From positions 124,001 through 188,000 of the forward strand of contig FMBT01000294.1 in NCBI GenBank assembly GCA_900095095.1: 64,000 nt of DNA. Direction: 5' to 3'. Source of the DNA: Fragilariopsis cylindrus CCMP1102 (Eukaryota; Bacillariophyta; Bacillariophyceae; Bacillariales; Bacillariaceae). Shown piece after piece: positions 1 to 11,038 of the stretch (position 1 is its first letter; every line of letters starts with the position of its first letter). Below the pieces are notes generated by a model. The model made no database searches. It was not told the origin of the DNA and was given only the letters and a program-made list of their open reading frames with translations. Position numbers and translations under genes: made by a program.

Positions 1-3000
1 AATCTCTAGCCGCGGCGAACCTTGTTGCCATTCGTTTTAGGATCATAAAGGTTACTGACTTATCAGTACGAATGACACCCCTCATCAAATAGTCTGCCAA
101 GAAATCCAAGAATGCATTCACTGCCGATTGTGAGCGGTAAAGTGTCGTTTGGTGAGTAATCGTGATGTCATCCTTTGATGGCATCATAATGGAAAGTAAC
201 ATTCTAATGATTGCCTGTCGATCTGGAGCACTCGAACTATCGATACTACTAGCTGTGCTACGCGTATCTGCGCCGACCTCCACTTCCCATCCACCAATCG
301 ATTCGATACCATTCGATTCGTTATGACGGAATTGTTCATCCGGTGCATCCATAGCGGTTGACAGTGTATCAAACATGGCTTTCGGGTCAACCATTAACAA
401 AATATGAGCGTATGGATACCGTAACGCACGTTGACCGATGACTTGAGTCGGTGACTTGATACTCCTGCTAGGTGTATACCGTGATAGTAACAAGAATCGC
501 AACAATTGTGGTCGGACAGTACGGAGACATTCTTCTGCCATTTCCGTTTCTTTGGGAAAATATCGACCACGGAAAGTACTTTGTAGGTACAGTATCGCTT
601 TGTACCCAAAACGTTCGAAATCATTTTGTGATATGCCATCGATACGGCGTTCGTTGGTCAACTGCCCTACAGTGTCCGCCGCATCGAAGATGCTTTCGCA
701 CAAGATCTCCAAAGGTGTCGTGTAGTCGTTCAAACCTTGGTTGTAGATGTAAAAGAGGGCGGAATACATTTCGTTAGCTCGAAGCAAATTCAATATTGTA
801 TCAAAGTCCATAATTGTAACATCCATGTGTAGGAGACATCGTTCGACCGTAGCAATCCCATTGTTTGTTCGACAGTGTTCGACGAAGTGCATCATGGCCT
901 CAGGTGCGATGTAATCTAGTTTATCGTTGAGAATATATGGTTCCAGTACATCCAAAAAGACGCTTAGAACTTCGGCAGCATGAAATCTTCGGAAGATAGG
1001 ACCAAACAACAGATCGAGACGTTTAGTAACGACACAGAACTCAATGCAAACTCCAGCCAACATCTGAAAGTGAGATCTAGCAAGATCCATTTGCGATTGC
1101 CTAATCTCCGGTGGAAAATTAAAGTCATTCGTCGTTTCGGGAGCGTTTTCAACGGCAATATTAAGGTATCGAATCAACAGCTTGGCGATCCATTCTTCGT
1201 CTTCTGTTCGTCCGTCGCCATTTCGCAAACCAGGATGTTTCGATAGGTCTTTGTAACCCTTTGGATCGCGCTTGCGATCTTCTTGCGATTTGATTGTGTT
1301 TTCGTAATGGTCGAGTGCTAACGCTAGGGCTTCAAGCCATTCACCGTCGTTTTCTAGTCCCGAAATACGCGGTCGTGCCTCCACAACAGAAACACTTTGT
1401 AGTTCTTCTTGACATAGCAGCATAAGGCGTTTGTCGCATGATCGAAAGGAATTTTGGAAGGTTGTACAAAAGTAAGTTTCCGCTTTTACAGGAGCTAGTG
1501 CTGCTTGTGATTTCACTACGCCACTATTTTCGTCATCGTTATCACTGTCGAATTCCGCCTTGGAGGATGGTTTCTTTTGTTCAACCTTCTGTGCAACTTT
1601 CTGGCTGAGGGAAAATTCGGCGTATACTAACTGCAAACCAGAAAAATCTAATCGTTCGAGCAGCGTCATCATGACGGTATCGACGACAGTAAATTCGTTG
1701 TTCATAGATAGATAGACTAGCGATCGGTCGTTCAACCATTCCAATGCAACGACTGGAACATCTACGTCAAATTCGTCGTGGACTCCAAAAGCAGGGTATT
1801 GGAAGCCTTCTGGTGCCGCCGCCGTCGTCGTGTTGGTGGTGGGCCCACCACCTCCCTCGTCGGAATCAGGGAAACTCGCCGATAGCAATTGGATACAACA
1901 ACCCCAAGCCCGTGCCAAAATCGGATTGATGACATGACCTCCGCCGTTGACCAACGCCCATCCCCAAGAAAGACAGGGCAAATAAACTTGCGCTTGTCGT
2001 TCTTTTTGATTTTGTCGTCTTGCTATTCCCACTATACGTTCCGGTTCTGGTTTTAACCATCTATGCAGGACATGAACACTTGGTTCAACCGCAACAACAA
2101 ATGAATTTCGTTCACTACTAAGTGCGATGAGGACCAATTTTTTCATCGTCGATCTCAATGACTTAGTTTGAACCGCCGCGGCAGTGTTCCCGTTATTACT
2201 AGCTTGTTGTATAAGTTGTTGCTTAACATATTGATACGGCGGTAAAACGTTCAATGCTAGTATCTGTCCTGCTGTCCCATCTAAGAGACACTCTGATTCG
2301 ACAGAATAGGTCGACCAAAGCATATTTTTGGAAAAATTGAGTTTGTTCACTAATCCACCTGCATCTACCGTAACCAATTTCAATTCAGATGCAAAAAAAC
2401 GTACACTAACAATAGGGGAAGGATACGGCGTCGTTTCGACGAGACTTTTGAGTGCGATTCCCTTTATGACATCCCACAAAACAATGTTTCCGCCAGTGTA
2501 TCCTGCAGCTAAGAATTCACCTTGAACTAAACTAAGATCGACCGTTGTGACAGATCCAGCAGTTTTTGGATTGAAGTTACTGTCTCCTCCACCAGCATTA
2601 TTATTATTATTATTATTATTGTTATCACCTGATGATGTTGAATTATTATTATTATTGCCCTTACTGTTGTTAGATTCTGCATAATATCCACCAAGTTTTT
2701 GTCGTAACACCTCAAAATGATCATAAACAAGAATAGCACCCTTTTGTGTCCCGACGCAAATAAATCGGGAGTTAATCCCCACAGCCGTTGGTAAATCATC
2801 GTTACTTTCACAACACCGTTCTATGAGACTTTTCGAAACATTTTGCATTTGTTTCATACTAATGACGTTTCCGGAAAAATTAAAATGTGGACCATTACTA
2901 TTATTATTATTATTACTTGTTGCTGCTTTATTCGAGGATGATTTTTTTGACTGTTGCTTTTGTTGATGTTGTTGTTCCTTCTGCTGGAGAATAATCAGTT

Positions 3001-4420
3001 CCTTTTGTCGTTGTTGCGTTTTTGTGTTTAATTCAATCTTCGGTTTAAGACGTCGTTTCACCGTAAGTGGTGACACGATATTATCTCTTGCTTCTCTTGT
3101 CGATTTGAGAAGCTTAGCTTCTCGTGCTCGTGCTACCTGCAATGCTTTCCGTGAAGCCTTTTCCAATTCGGTATCTGATTTCGCAAACAAAATATTATTA
3201 TTTTTGTTTTGACGTGTATTATTGTTATCAGTGTTCGATTGGTTTCGTCTTTTGGAAGGGGGTGGTGGTGTTTGCTGTTGTGTTGTTGATGAAATCGGTG
3301 CTGGTACGTAAAAAGTGGAATTCAAATATTCGTTAGATGCTGCTGTAGCGATAGTATAATTATTATCATTATCATGTATTGCGTCGATTTTACTATTTGA
3401 AAGTTGCTCCGACGAATCCTCTGATTGCATTGCCGTCATAAAGCTATCGACATTGGCAACATCGACTAGATCATCATCATCGTCATTATTCTTATTATCA
3501 TTATTGTCGAGATACGTCCTTCGACGTAATTTGTTACTGCTACGTGTGCCGTATTCATCGCTATCGTCGTCGTTTTCGTTTTCGTAATACTCGTCATCTG
3601 ATTGTTGCAAAATCATATCTACCTGCTTGTTATTTCGAATTCTATCAACGTCATTAGCACTGTTTTTTGATTGCCGTAGTTGCCGATGTCTCCACGATGA
3701 CGATGATGAAGTAAGTATGTCGCCGTCGTCGTCGTCATCGTTTTCGTCATTTTCACTTCCATAATAGACTCGGGCAGCAGCATGACGATGTGACGATGAT
3801 GCTTCTGATCGATATTCGGATCCATGATCATAGTTTTCACCATTATAATTATCGTCGCCGCTGTCATCGTTATCTTCATCATCCTCACCCAAAATGGCTT
3901 GTAATATATCCCATTCTTCAGGATTGTTACTGTTGTTACTACTATTAAAACTATTATGACTTGCAGAAAGAGACGACATTCTTCGTGAAGAAGATAATCT
4001 TTTTGGTCGGAGAAGTTCCTCGTCATCTGGTCGTCTTTGTCGTCGATCGTACATATAACCTGTACCGACGTCGCCGCCTCCGCCGCCACCGCCACCGCCA
4101 CTTGTACTGCTAGATACACCATCCTCATCGTCGTCGTCTTCTTCATCGTCTTCTCTTAATATTTGTTCAAGGTCTACTGCGTCTTCCGATCCTATTCCTC
4201 CTCCGTCACCGCTACCACCGCCACCATGAATTCCTCCTCCGTAGCTGTCGTTGTAGCTTCCGATCGAATTCGAATTTGATGGATTTGACGATGACAGTAG
4301 ACTTGACGAACCACGTGTATTATGGTCCCCCCCTCCTAATTGCTTTCCATCGCCGGAAAATAAAGAAACCGACGATGACGATGAAGAATCCGCTGAATCT
4401 AGAATAGCTTGAAGATCCAT
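1..4420 (-). CDS. VPS8: VPS8-like CORVET/endosomal tethering subunit, partial (C-terminus beyond the left edge)
   Basis: VPS8 is the CORVET-specific subunit that binds Rab5-type GTPases and tethers early endosomes. One reading frame stays open from the ATG at 4420 to the first base of the window (about 1473 codons), so the C-terminus lies outside. Residues 1-540 are low complexity (Ser, Gly, Asp, Asn, poly-Gln). A beta-propeller region follows: SRFICVGTQKGAILVYDHF near residue 546 and GYTGGNIVLWDV near 638 are WD-like blades. The Vps8 core lies around residues 1025-1230, with LEALALALDHYEN and HFQMLAGVCIEFCV. VPS8 proteins elsewhere usually continue to a C-terminal RING, which would be off the edge. 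No intron is needed in the visible part. The long acidic N-terminal extension is unusual, but such tracts are common in this genome. The family call is by eye. Confidence 0.8.
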   Translation of the reverse strand, partial: MDLQAILDSADSSSSSSVSLFSGDGKQLGGGDHNTRGSSSLLSSSNPSNSNSIGSYNDSYGGGIHGGGGSGDGGGIGSEDAVDLEQILREDDEEDDDDEDGVSSSTSGGGGGGGGGDVGTGYMYDRRQRRPDDEELLRPKRLSSSRRMSSLSASHNSFNSSNNSNNPEEWDILQAILGEDDEDNDDSGDDNYNGENYDHGSEYRSEASSSHRHAAARVYYGSENDENDDDDDGDILTSSSSSWRHRQLRQSKNSANDVDRIRNNKQVDMILQQSDDEYYENENDDDSDEYGTRSSNKLRRRTYLDNNDNKNNDDDDDLVDVANVDSFMTAMQSEDSSEQLSNSKIDAIHDNDNNYTIATAASNEYLNSTFYVPAPISSTTQQQTPPPPSKRRNQSNTDNNNTRQNKNNNILFAKSDTELEKASRKALQVARAREAKLLKSTREARDNIVSPLTVKRRLKPKIELNTKTQQRQKELIILQQKEQQHQQKQQSKKSSSNKAATSNNNNNSNGPHFNFSGNVISMKQMQNVSKSLIERCCESNDDLPTAVGINSRFICVGTQKGAILVYDHFEVLRQKLGGYYAESNNSKGNNNNNSTSSGDNNNNNNNNNAGGGDSNFNPKTAGSVTTVDLSLVQGEFLAAGYTGGNIVLWDVIKGIALKSLVETTPYPSPIVSVRFFASELKLVTVDAGGLVNKLNFSKNMLWSTYSVESECLLDGTAGQILALNVLPPYQYVKQQLIQQASNNGNTAAAVQTKSLRSTMKKLVLIALSSERNSFVVAVEPSVHVLHRWLKPEPERIVGIARRQNQKERQAQVYLPCLSWGWALVNGGGHVINPILARAWGCCIQLLSASFPDSDEGGGGPTTNTTTAAAPEGFQYPAFGVHDEFDVDVPVVALEWLNDRSLVYLSMNNEFTVVDTVMMTLLERLDFSGLQLVYAEFSLSQKVAQKVEQKKPSSKAEFDSDNDDENSGVVKSQAALAPVKAETYFCTTFQNSFRSCDKRLMLLCQEELQSVSVVEARPRISGLENDGEWLEALALALDHYENTIKSQEDRKRDPKGYKDLSKHPGLRNGDGRTEDEEWIAKLLIRYLNIAVENAPETTNDFNFPPEIRQSQMDLARSHFQMLAGVCIEFCVVTKRLDLLFGPIFRRFHAAEVLSVFLDVLEPYILNDKLDYIAPEAMMHFVEHCRTNNGIATVERCLLHMDVTIMDFDTILNLLRANEMYSALFYIYNQGLNDYTTPLEILCESIFDAADTVGQLTNERRIDGISQNDFERFGYKAILYLQSTFRGRYFPKETEMAEECLRTVRPQLLRFLLLSRYTPSRSIKSPTQVIGQRALRYPYAHILLMVDPKAMFDTLSTAMDAPDEQFRHNESNGIESIGGWEVEVGADTRSTASSIDSSSAPDRQAIIRMLLSIMMPSKDDITITHQTTLYRSQSAVNAFLDFLADYLMRGVIRTDKSVTFMILKRMATRFAAARD

Positions 4421-5631
4421 TATTGCATTAAATTTATATTTACAGTAGTGTCGTCGTGTCTTTATTCGTTCACTTGGCTCTGTAATTTAGCATTGACAGG
4501 GTATGATGCACATCTTTGACCGGATCATGTAAAAATCTCTGTTGCACATAAAAAATTCTCGCAGCCAGCATTTTCAATTTGACTTATTTCACGAACTTTC
4601 AAACGATAGCATTGCATTGCATTGAGTTTAAAAAACCAGCAATAGATATTTGTTTTTAGTGGGCATAATATGAAATATTACTGAAATAATTTGTTCAGCT
4701 ACAACATGATCATAATCCTAGCTACTTTTGCATTGCAATGGTCTACTGGGGTACCAGAAGGCTTCAATTGTCTCAATTGTCAACAGGTAGGTATGTTTCA
4801 CTTGTTTTTCCACATAAAATCCAAATAATGAGTGCATTATGTGTTTTTTATTTTAATCAGATCCCATTAAATCAATAAGTGTACCACACCTCCACCCTAC
4901 TCAGATCAGCAGAGTTCTATATGTTTCCTATATGAAACTACTACAGTTAGGTCTTGGTTATTAAACAGACAGAAAGGTTATTAAACAGACATAAAGGATG
5001 TGACACCCTGGTTTCCTTGGAAAGAATATATATAACTCTTGTAGTACACAAGATAACTTCGTTAGTTCAAAAGAGAATAGAAAGATTCATTCCACTGCAC
5101 CATCATGACTATGGTGTAAAAAAGATGTAGAGCTATTAATGCACCCCCCAGTAAGTTGAAGACGCCCTTTCCTGAATGAAATATTCAGTTCTCAATTCTC
5201 GGTATTGGATGTTTATCATCCCTTTCTATTGTGGAATTTTCAAGAAACTCAAATATAGCTAACTTAGTAGCATCTGATTGATTTAGAATTTCTGTCTGAA
5301 ATATTTTGTATCTTGACAATGATCTAAACTGTAGGACAAAAGCTTATATAGTGTGTAGACTCGTTGCAATTCATTCAAAGAGCAAAGATGATTCATCACA
5401 GTGAAAACATCATACTTGTATAGTATCTACACGATAGAATCTAGGATCTAAATTAATAATTGATGTATACGTTTAAATCAAAATAATAGCAAGTACTGTA
5501 ATGAATCACAGCTATTTGTATTAATATTTCTTGAAACATTTCTTCAGATTTTCGAATTTTTGTTAAAACCAACAACCTATCACGATTATTGTTATTGTCA
5601 ATGTTGTATTTGCCTGTTACTAGGATATACT
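4421..5631. other. Intergenic stretch, AT-rich
   Basis: This 1.2 kb lies between the VPS8-like start and the stop of the DUF1997 gene, so it should hold the VPS8 promoter and 5'UTR. I see no convincing ORF. The only structure noted is a 20-bp unit repeated head to tail at 4956-4975 and 4976-4995 with one mismatch. Confidence 0.6.
4956..4995. repeat. Tandem 20-bp repeat, two copies
   Basis: The unit ggttattaaacagacagaaa is followed directly by the same unit with one base changed (g to t at base 17). It is a short local duplication in intergenic DNA with no evident function. Confidence 0.8.
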
Positions 5632-6564
5632 TTATGTCGACTCTGCTGCTGCTGCTGCTGCTGTTTGTTGTTTCATGAATTCATTATATTTTCCAATCGC
5701 ACCTTTTTCGAAGGATGCGACTGCAAATTGAATGACTGTATTGTTGATGGTATCAGCGGCTAATTGTAGTCCTGATTCGGGTAATATTCGGAGAGCAGGT
5801 GGTAAAATTCCTTTAGTTGCGAATGAAATTGTTCCAGTTACACCTGTTCCGTCCGTTGTTGGGCGTAAATCTCCTGCCACTTCTACAACCACTCCAAGTG
5901 ATTCCGATGAAGTTGTTCCTAGTCCGGGTAGTAATCGTAAATTGGTTTCAAATCCAATCGATTGTAATTTGAATATTGGTGGTAATTGTCGCCCGGCACG
6001 GTTTTCCCCTGGTGGCTGTGTCCACATTTGTAAATCAACTTGTGGTTGGAGTTGTAACGTAACGAATTTTAATGGCATTGTTTGTATTCTATAGACACCA
6101 TTTCCCAATTCTTCCAATAATGATTCATCCCATATCGATAAGGCTAATCCTCTTCCGTCTGAATCACTTAACCATTCTTCAATGGAAGGCTTGTCAGCGT
6201 CAGGATTTTGTTTTGAGAAATCAGTAACTAGATTTGCAGCGGCCCCAAATTCGATATCACCGGTAAACCGATCAAGTTTAAAATATGGTCCGTCTCTTTT
6301 TAATAATTCCTTCCGTCGAGCTTTCTGTTCAGCTGTTTGTTGAATGGATGCATTTAGGCTGCTGTACCTTCTCCTGTACGTTGCTGATGTCGTCCTTTTC
6401 GTCGTAACAATTTTTCGGGTCACCCCAAAAGCATGTACCACATTTTTATTACAACGAAAATTTTGCAATCCTGTAGAGCATACTATTAGTAAAAGTACGA
6501 TCGGCAATCTGACGAAGGAAGCTGTCGTCGTCGTCGTCGTCGTCGTCCGTCTGGTCTTAATCAT
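5632..6564 (-). CDS. Plastid-targeted DUF1997 family protein
   Basis: DUF1997 proteins are conserved in cyanobacteria and plastids; their biochemical role is not settled. Reading from the ATG at 6564 (310 aa), the N-terminus has basic and Thr-rich residues and a hydrophobic stretch (LPIVLLLIVCSTG). It then reaches VHAFGVT, the signal-peptide/transit-peptide junction with Phe after the cleavage site that directs proteins into diatom plastids. The domain spans roughly residues 90-290: YFKLDRFTGDIEF, NGVYRIQTMPLKFVTLQLQP and QSIGFETNL fit the DUF1997 pattern. The frame is open further upstream to 6612, but that codon is TTG. A C-terminal poly-Ala tract (TAAAAAAEST) ends the protein. The single exon lies head to head with the tRNA-Phe gene 306 bp away. 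Confident for the family and for plastid targeting, not for function. Confidence 0.8.
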   Translation of the reverse strand: MIKTRRTTTTTTTTASFVRLPIVLLLIVCSTGLQNFRCNKNVVHAFGVTRKIVTTKRTTSATYRRRYSSLNASIQQTAEQKARRKELLKRDGPYFKLDRFTGDIEFGAAANLVTDFSKQNPDADKPSIEEWLSDSDGRGLALSIWDESLLEELGNGVYRIQTMPLKFVTLQLQPQVDLQMWTQPPGENRAGRQLPPIFKLQSIGFETNLRLLPGLGTTSSESLGVVVEVAGDLRPTTDGTGVTGTISFATKGILPPALRILPESGLQLAADTINNTVIQFAVASFEKGAIGKYNEFMKQQTAAAAAAEST

Positions 6565-6870
6565 AGTGAAGTAAATTCTGTATTTGAGCTCCTCCAAACT
6601 CGCACGCACCAAATTGTCTGCTTGTGCACTTCCTAGGTTTGCCTATTACGTCGGTTTGTTCTTGTGTTGTTTGTGTCTCGCGTCGTCACGTTTTGGAAAG
6701 TAGTTAGTTGTGAGTTCTGAAGTCATTTTAGTTAGTCAGTTTACTGCGTACGGTAGTCAGTTTGTGATTTGATGGATGATGGATGGTTTCGATTGCGTTC
6801 ATCGAATTTGACACTCAGATTAAAAGCGTGGTATTAAACTCTAAAAACTGAGAAGACGGCATGAAGAAAA
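6565..6870. other. Intergenic stretch between the DUF1997 start and tRNA-Phe
   Basis: About 306 bp with no ORF of note. It presumably holds the 5'UTR and promoter of the leftward DUF1997 gene and the upstream flank of the rightward tRNA. There are several short GTTAGT/TTAGT motifs but no clear TATA box that I would call. Confidence 0.5.
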
Positions 6871-6874
6871 GCCT

Positions 6875-6916
<42 letters not shown>

Positions 6917-6943
6917 CCCTGTGTTCGATTCACAGTCGAGGCA
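6871..6943 (+). tRNA. tRNA-Phe (GAA anticodon)
   Basis: The 73-nt sequence folds as a standard cloverleaf. The acceptor GCCTCGA pairs with TCGAGGC, followed by discriminator A. The D arm is GCTC-AGTTGGGA-GAGC. The anticodon stem TCAGA/TCTGA encloses loop CTGAAGA with anticodon GAA. The T arm is CTGTG-TTCGATT-CACAG. There is no intron and no encoded CCA, as expected of a nuclear gene. The internal A box (TAGCTCAGTTGG) and B box (GTTCGATTC) supply the pol III promoter. Confidence 0.97.
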
Positions 6944-6948
6944 TTTCG

Positions 6949-6959
6949 TTTTGCTTTTT
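6949..6959 (+). terminator. Pol III terminator of tRNA-Phe
   Basis: T4 followed two bases later by T5 (TTTTGCTTTTT) begins 5 bp after the tRNA 3' end, as expected for RNA polymerase III termination. Confidence 0.75.
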
Positions 6960-8300
6960 GTAGTAGTTATAATATTACTGCATACTGTAGTGTACTAATA
7001 CTAATACTCTACTGTACTGTAGTATCTTTTGGTTGCTTCTTTTAGAACAAACTTAATTTGGTATCTATAACTTTATCATCAGTTGTTTTATTGTTGATTC
7101 TAGTATCAAGTTAACAATAACAATGTGAAGGCTGAGAAAGCAAGGATTCAGTTCTGTTTTTTCTGCTGTCATCTTGAATATATTCTCCATTACAATTTGC
7201 ACAATTGTTGTTGTATAATGGTGGACCAATATTATTACAATTTTGTCTGCAATCATAACAGCTAGCTGGTGAGAGTCTAAAAGAGGAATTCACTTTTCTG
7301 CAGTCCAAACACCAAACATGTCAAAGCAATTCATTAAAATTGCATGATGTTGATGATGATGATAAGATGATGTTTGCTGCATTTTGAGGCTGCGAAAATG
7401 AATGCTATTGTCTGTAATTCAGTATGAATTGAGTTAGTTACAAAAGCCGTTATGCACTCAGCGCCTTGAACTATGCACCTAGAAACAAGAAGAGAGACTG
7501 CATTAATACAAGATCCTGTCCCTGTGATATATAGAGAGTAAACCACAGCTGGCTGAAATAGCACAGGTCAGTCAACAAAGATTAAAGCATGAGTTTCTAT
7601 GTAATGATTGTAAGAAGATGTAGAGTTGAGTGAGATTTGTGGTTGACAGCAGTGGTCCCTTCTCTACCCATTTATCTTTGAGGTAGGAAAATCTGGTTGT
7701 ATAATGCAGCCAACCCATTCCATATGCCCTCATACCTTGACCTACTACTAAGGAGCAATACGCTGATTAGTCATATTCCAGATTCCTTTTTTCTACTCTG
7801 TGGTGTATAATAGTATGACTACTCAATTTTTCAAAAGCAGAGAAAAAGACACATTATCCCACCTTGATATGGTACCCTCCATCCACCATCAACAGATGGT
7901 AAACAACTCCATTAAGATGTCTGAGGACAGCTGGGGATCAGTTTGGGGATCAGTTTGGAAAGAAAGACAGTGGGATAAAGGGAAAAGCAGTGGGAGCAAC
8001 AGTAACATCAGCCAGCCATGCTTTAATTCTACCATACAACGCCGTGCTTCCAAGTTCCGATGATCTCTCGAATTCATCAACCATGATTGGAAGATAACAA
8101 TGTTTAATATAGACTGAGATATCCATACTACTGTCACCTGAAGTCTTATGATACAATCAAATCCCCCCAACATGTACATCTAATTTAAAGAGTTTAATTT
8201 ATATTGCACTACTACATTAAGTCATTCGTCAGGCCCGTTCCTTGTTGTCCTATCGCTTTTTTGATTATCCATTCCGGAAGATGAAAGAGTGCATTATTTT
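6960..8300. other. Intergenic stretch, no supported gene
   Basis: About 1.3 kb of AT-rich sequence between the tRNA and the 3' end of the DUF6824 gene. Frames here are short and mostly lack ATG starts. A Cys-rich frame at 7111-7308 on the minus strand opens with TTG and has no visible partner exon. At about 7931-7958 the segment ggggatcagttt occurs twice in tandem. Nothing else stands out. Confidence 0.5.
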
Positions 8301-10161
8301 CTACATTTCACAGCTAGAAAAGCAACCGTTTGGCATAACTTTTGACAATGTCCCTCCTACTTGTACTCGTGCCCTCTTTCTCTTTTTACCATCTTGTTGT
8401 ACAAATTGATGAGTACTGCTTTGGCATATTTGTATTTTGTGCTGTGCTTTTAATTTCCTTCGATATTCCTTGAAGTAAGTTGCTATTTTGTGTCGAACTG
8501 CACCACGGTTGGTTAACTCTGTCCATGTTCCCAATCCTTTATCGTGTTCTAAAAATCGACCAGATTTCGATTCTACTTCCTCAATAACTTGCCAGGTAAT
8601 TTTAATCTTCTTTTCTTGACTTGCCTCATTGTGCGCACTTATATATTGTTCGATCAAACCGCGAAAATTAGCATTACCAGGGTGGCTCAAATATGACTTA
8701 CCCGACCGGAAGATAACGTCATTCAGTAATGGACACTCAATCATGCTTGGGGTATTATTATTGTTGCTACTGCTGCTACTGCTACTGACATGGCCACCAT
8801 TGTTCTCCTCTACTCCTTCGATACGCTTTCGAACCGCAATAAATTGAGCTTGGTTCTTAGTCTTGATGTTTCCAGTTATTTCGTCCATTGGTAGCGTTTC
8901 TACCGGAATCCCGTATCCCGATAACTTATAATGCACTTCCGTTCCATCACCTTCATAATTCGAAAACAAAAATTAAGAAAGCATGGTTAGTCAGGATCGA
9001 AATACGACACAAAACAAAATCTTTGTAAAAGTAGTTGAATGAAGTACTGTACGTCAAGTACACAAGTACTATTATCATCCTTGTACAATATAATATTCGA
9101 AGATACAAGTGCATATGGTACTCACCAGAATGTAACTTAACGCGTGTCCGTAACGATTCTCCTATGATCAAAATGAGAACATGACGGATCATATGAAAGT
9201 ATGGTGTATCGGGAAAACAAACATGAAGTGAACACACTCTTACCGGTATAGCCTCAAAGAATCTTTTCCCCATAGATCTTGCATCTGCATTGGGAACAGG
9301 TGCGTTGATATCTTTATTGTTATAATTGTTGGATTTTATTCTTCGTTTGATTCGTTTGCTTGTGTCATTGCCCTTGTTGCCGTATGCTTGATTGTCCGAT
9401 ACCGAGCTGTTCGAAGTAGTACTAGTAGCACCACTGGTGTTGTTCGTATTAGTATACCGTGGCCAGAACACAACGACCAATCCCTTCCGTTGAGATTCGA
9501 TGTCTTCTGCCAAAACAGTCCAAATATATAACATCAATTTCGTTCCCGGACCTGAACTTAATACGCTCTGTGACAATACCGACGCGGATGGCAAACTAAG
9601 ATCACGATGTAAAGCTAAGACTCTCCGTCCACTACGGTCTCGAAAGGGAAGGAGTTGATGGTGACCAGATTTTAGTACATCAATTTCTTCAGTTGACTGG
9701 AGATCATCTATCCGTAGCGGCCTTCGTAACGCAACCTCACCGTAAGTCTCGTAGGCTAATTCTAAATATGTTACCAGCCGTATAGCGGCCTTCTTCGGAT
9801 TGAATAATTCGCATCTTAAAAACATTAATTGAAAATTTCCAGATTCGACGTAGCATTCATCGTTGTCGTATTCGTCATCAATAATTGAAGAGGAAGAAAA
9901 AAAATCCCCGCCGTCGCTGTTGCCTTTGCCGTTCATATGCATATTTAAAGCTTTTTCGTATATTTCTTTATTATACAATGGTAAATTCCTCAATTCAATT
10001 GAAAGCATCCTTAACGAATCTTCAATCAACTCAGGTGTTTCTTCCTGTGCCATAGATTGAACGCCATGTACTTCCTCGTTGATATCATTTCTATCTTGAA
10101 ATGATAACGAATAGAATTCTCTGGCGATAGCATGATCCGTGTTATCGAATATGTTTGTCAT
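8301..10161 (-). CDS. CRAL-TRIO-like / DUF6824 protein, two exons
   Basis: Exons are 10161-9126 and 8950-8301, with a 175-bp GT-AG intron (donor GTGAGT). They join as ...KLHSG|DGTEVHYK... with the split codon G|GT; the product is 561 aa. Residues about 105-380 resemble the CRAL-TRIO lipid-binding fold of diatom proteins (LMFLRCELFNPKKAAIRLV near the start, then PFRDRSGRRV and FFEAIPVRVCSLHVCF). A DUF6824 domain follows at about 420-530: NDVIFRSGKSYLSHPGN, GRFLEHD and VRHKIATYFKEYRRKL. CRAL-TRIO proteins carry small hydrophobic ligands or phosphoinositides. DUF6824 has no known role. The N-terminus has the EEVHGV motif also found in the paralogue at 21587-23877. An Asn/Ser insertion separates the parts of the CRAL-TRIO region. 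The family call is good, the function unknown. Confidence 0.85.
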
Positions 10162-11038
10162 CGGTTTTTCTTTACTTAGGCTAACTTTCGAGCTTTCGAT
10201 TTTCTATTACTCTCTTGTGTTACAAGTTATTATTATGAACCTTACATGAAAAGAGCAGCATTATTAACCTAAAGAAGTTAAAGTTCTAATTGGTCGTGAC
10301 AATTCGCAGTTAGTCCATCCACATTTGAAATTCATCGGCAGTCGTACTATATTTATAACCGTCATATTCTTCGTTATCATGAGGACGTCGAGCAACTCCA
10401 AGACTAAAATAAATACTTAAAGCACGACGGCGAATATCAGACTACCCGCCATAAGCTACTATCATTCACGAGGGGGCTTTTATAATCATTTTTAGCTCTT
10501 CCAGTCAGTCGAAGTAACCAATCAGATTTATGAGACTGTTCTGTTGAGATAATTTACTTATAGACTTAATTAATTACTTATAGCACGACGACAATATCAG
10601 ACTACCCGCCAGACTTAATAAAATAGGCAGGTAGCGCTTACTATGGACATCCTTTATTTGGTCTACAATTGTATTGACACGACTTCTAATAATTGCATTT
10701 GGATGTGTCAAAGTAAAACGAAAGGAACGTCTAATGAATGATTGAAGTTTCATATAAACACTTTGAAGGCAAACAATCACGTAAACATGAAGAAATGCTA
10801 GCCAATAGTTAGATATTCATTACTTGATTTGATTCATATTATATTATTTATGACCTTGGGTGTAAACTTCAACCTCGGTTTTTGTTTCCATATCGAAAAT
10901 TTTACCAGTAAAATGATTAAAGAAAAAACTTTGCAATACACCGGTCATTTAATTTTTATAGTAGGTGTAGTGTTTGAGATGAAATAGTACATCTCTCAAG
11001 TTAGGAAGCACGTTACAAAACAAAACACCATCATTGCA
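10162..11038. other. Intergenic stretch with a dispersed direct repeat
   Basis: It lies between the DUF6824 gene start and the acyl-CoA dehydrogenase stop. It contains two near-identical segments of about 40 bp (10411-10451 and 10570-10611), listed separately. I see no supported ORF; a 68-codon minus-strand frame at 10574-10780 shows no recognisable domain. Confidence 0.5.
10411..10611. repeat. Pair of about 40-bp direct repeats 160 bp apart
   Basis: Copy 1 (10411-10451) and copy 2 (10570-10611) share tactta.agcacgacg and aatatcagactacccgcca, with a few differences between the two blocks. They flank about 120 bp of unrelated sequence. They could be the ends of a decayed small element or repeated regulatory elements upstream of the leftward DUF6824 gene. 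I see no inverted termini. Confidence 0.75.

Noticed and set aside
7111-7308. Cys-rich minus-strand frame
   Set aside because: It opens with TTG, has no ATG and no partner exon that I can find.
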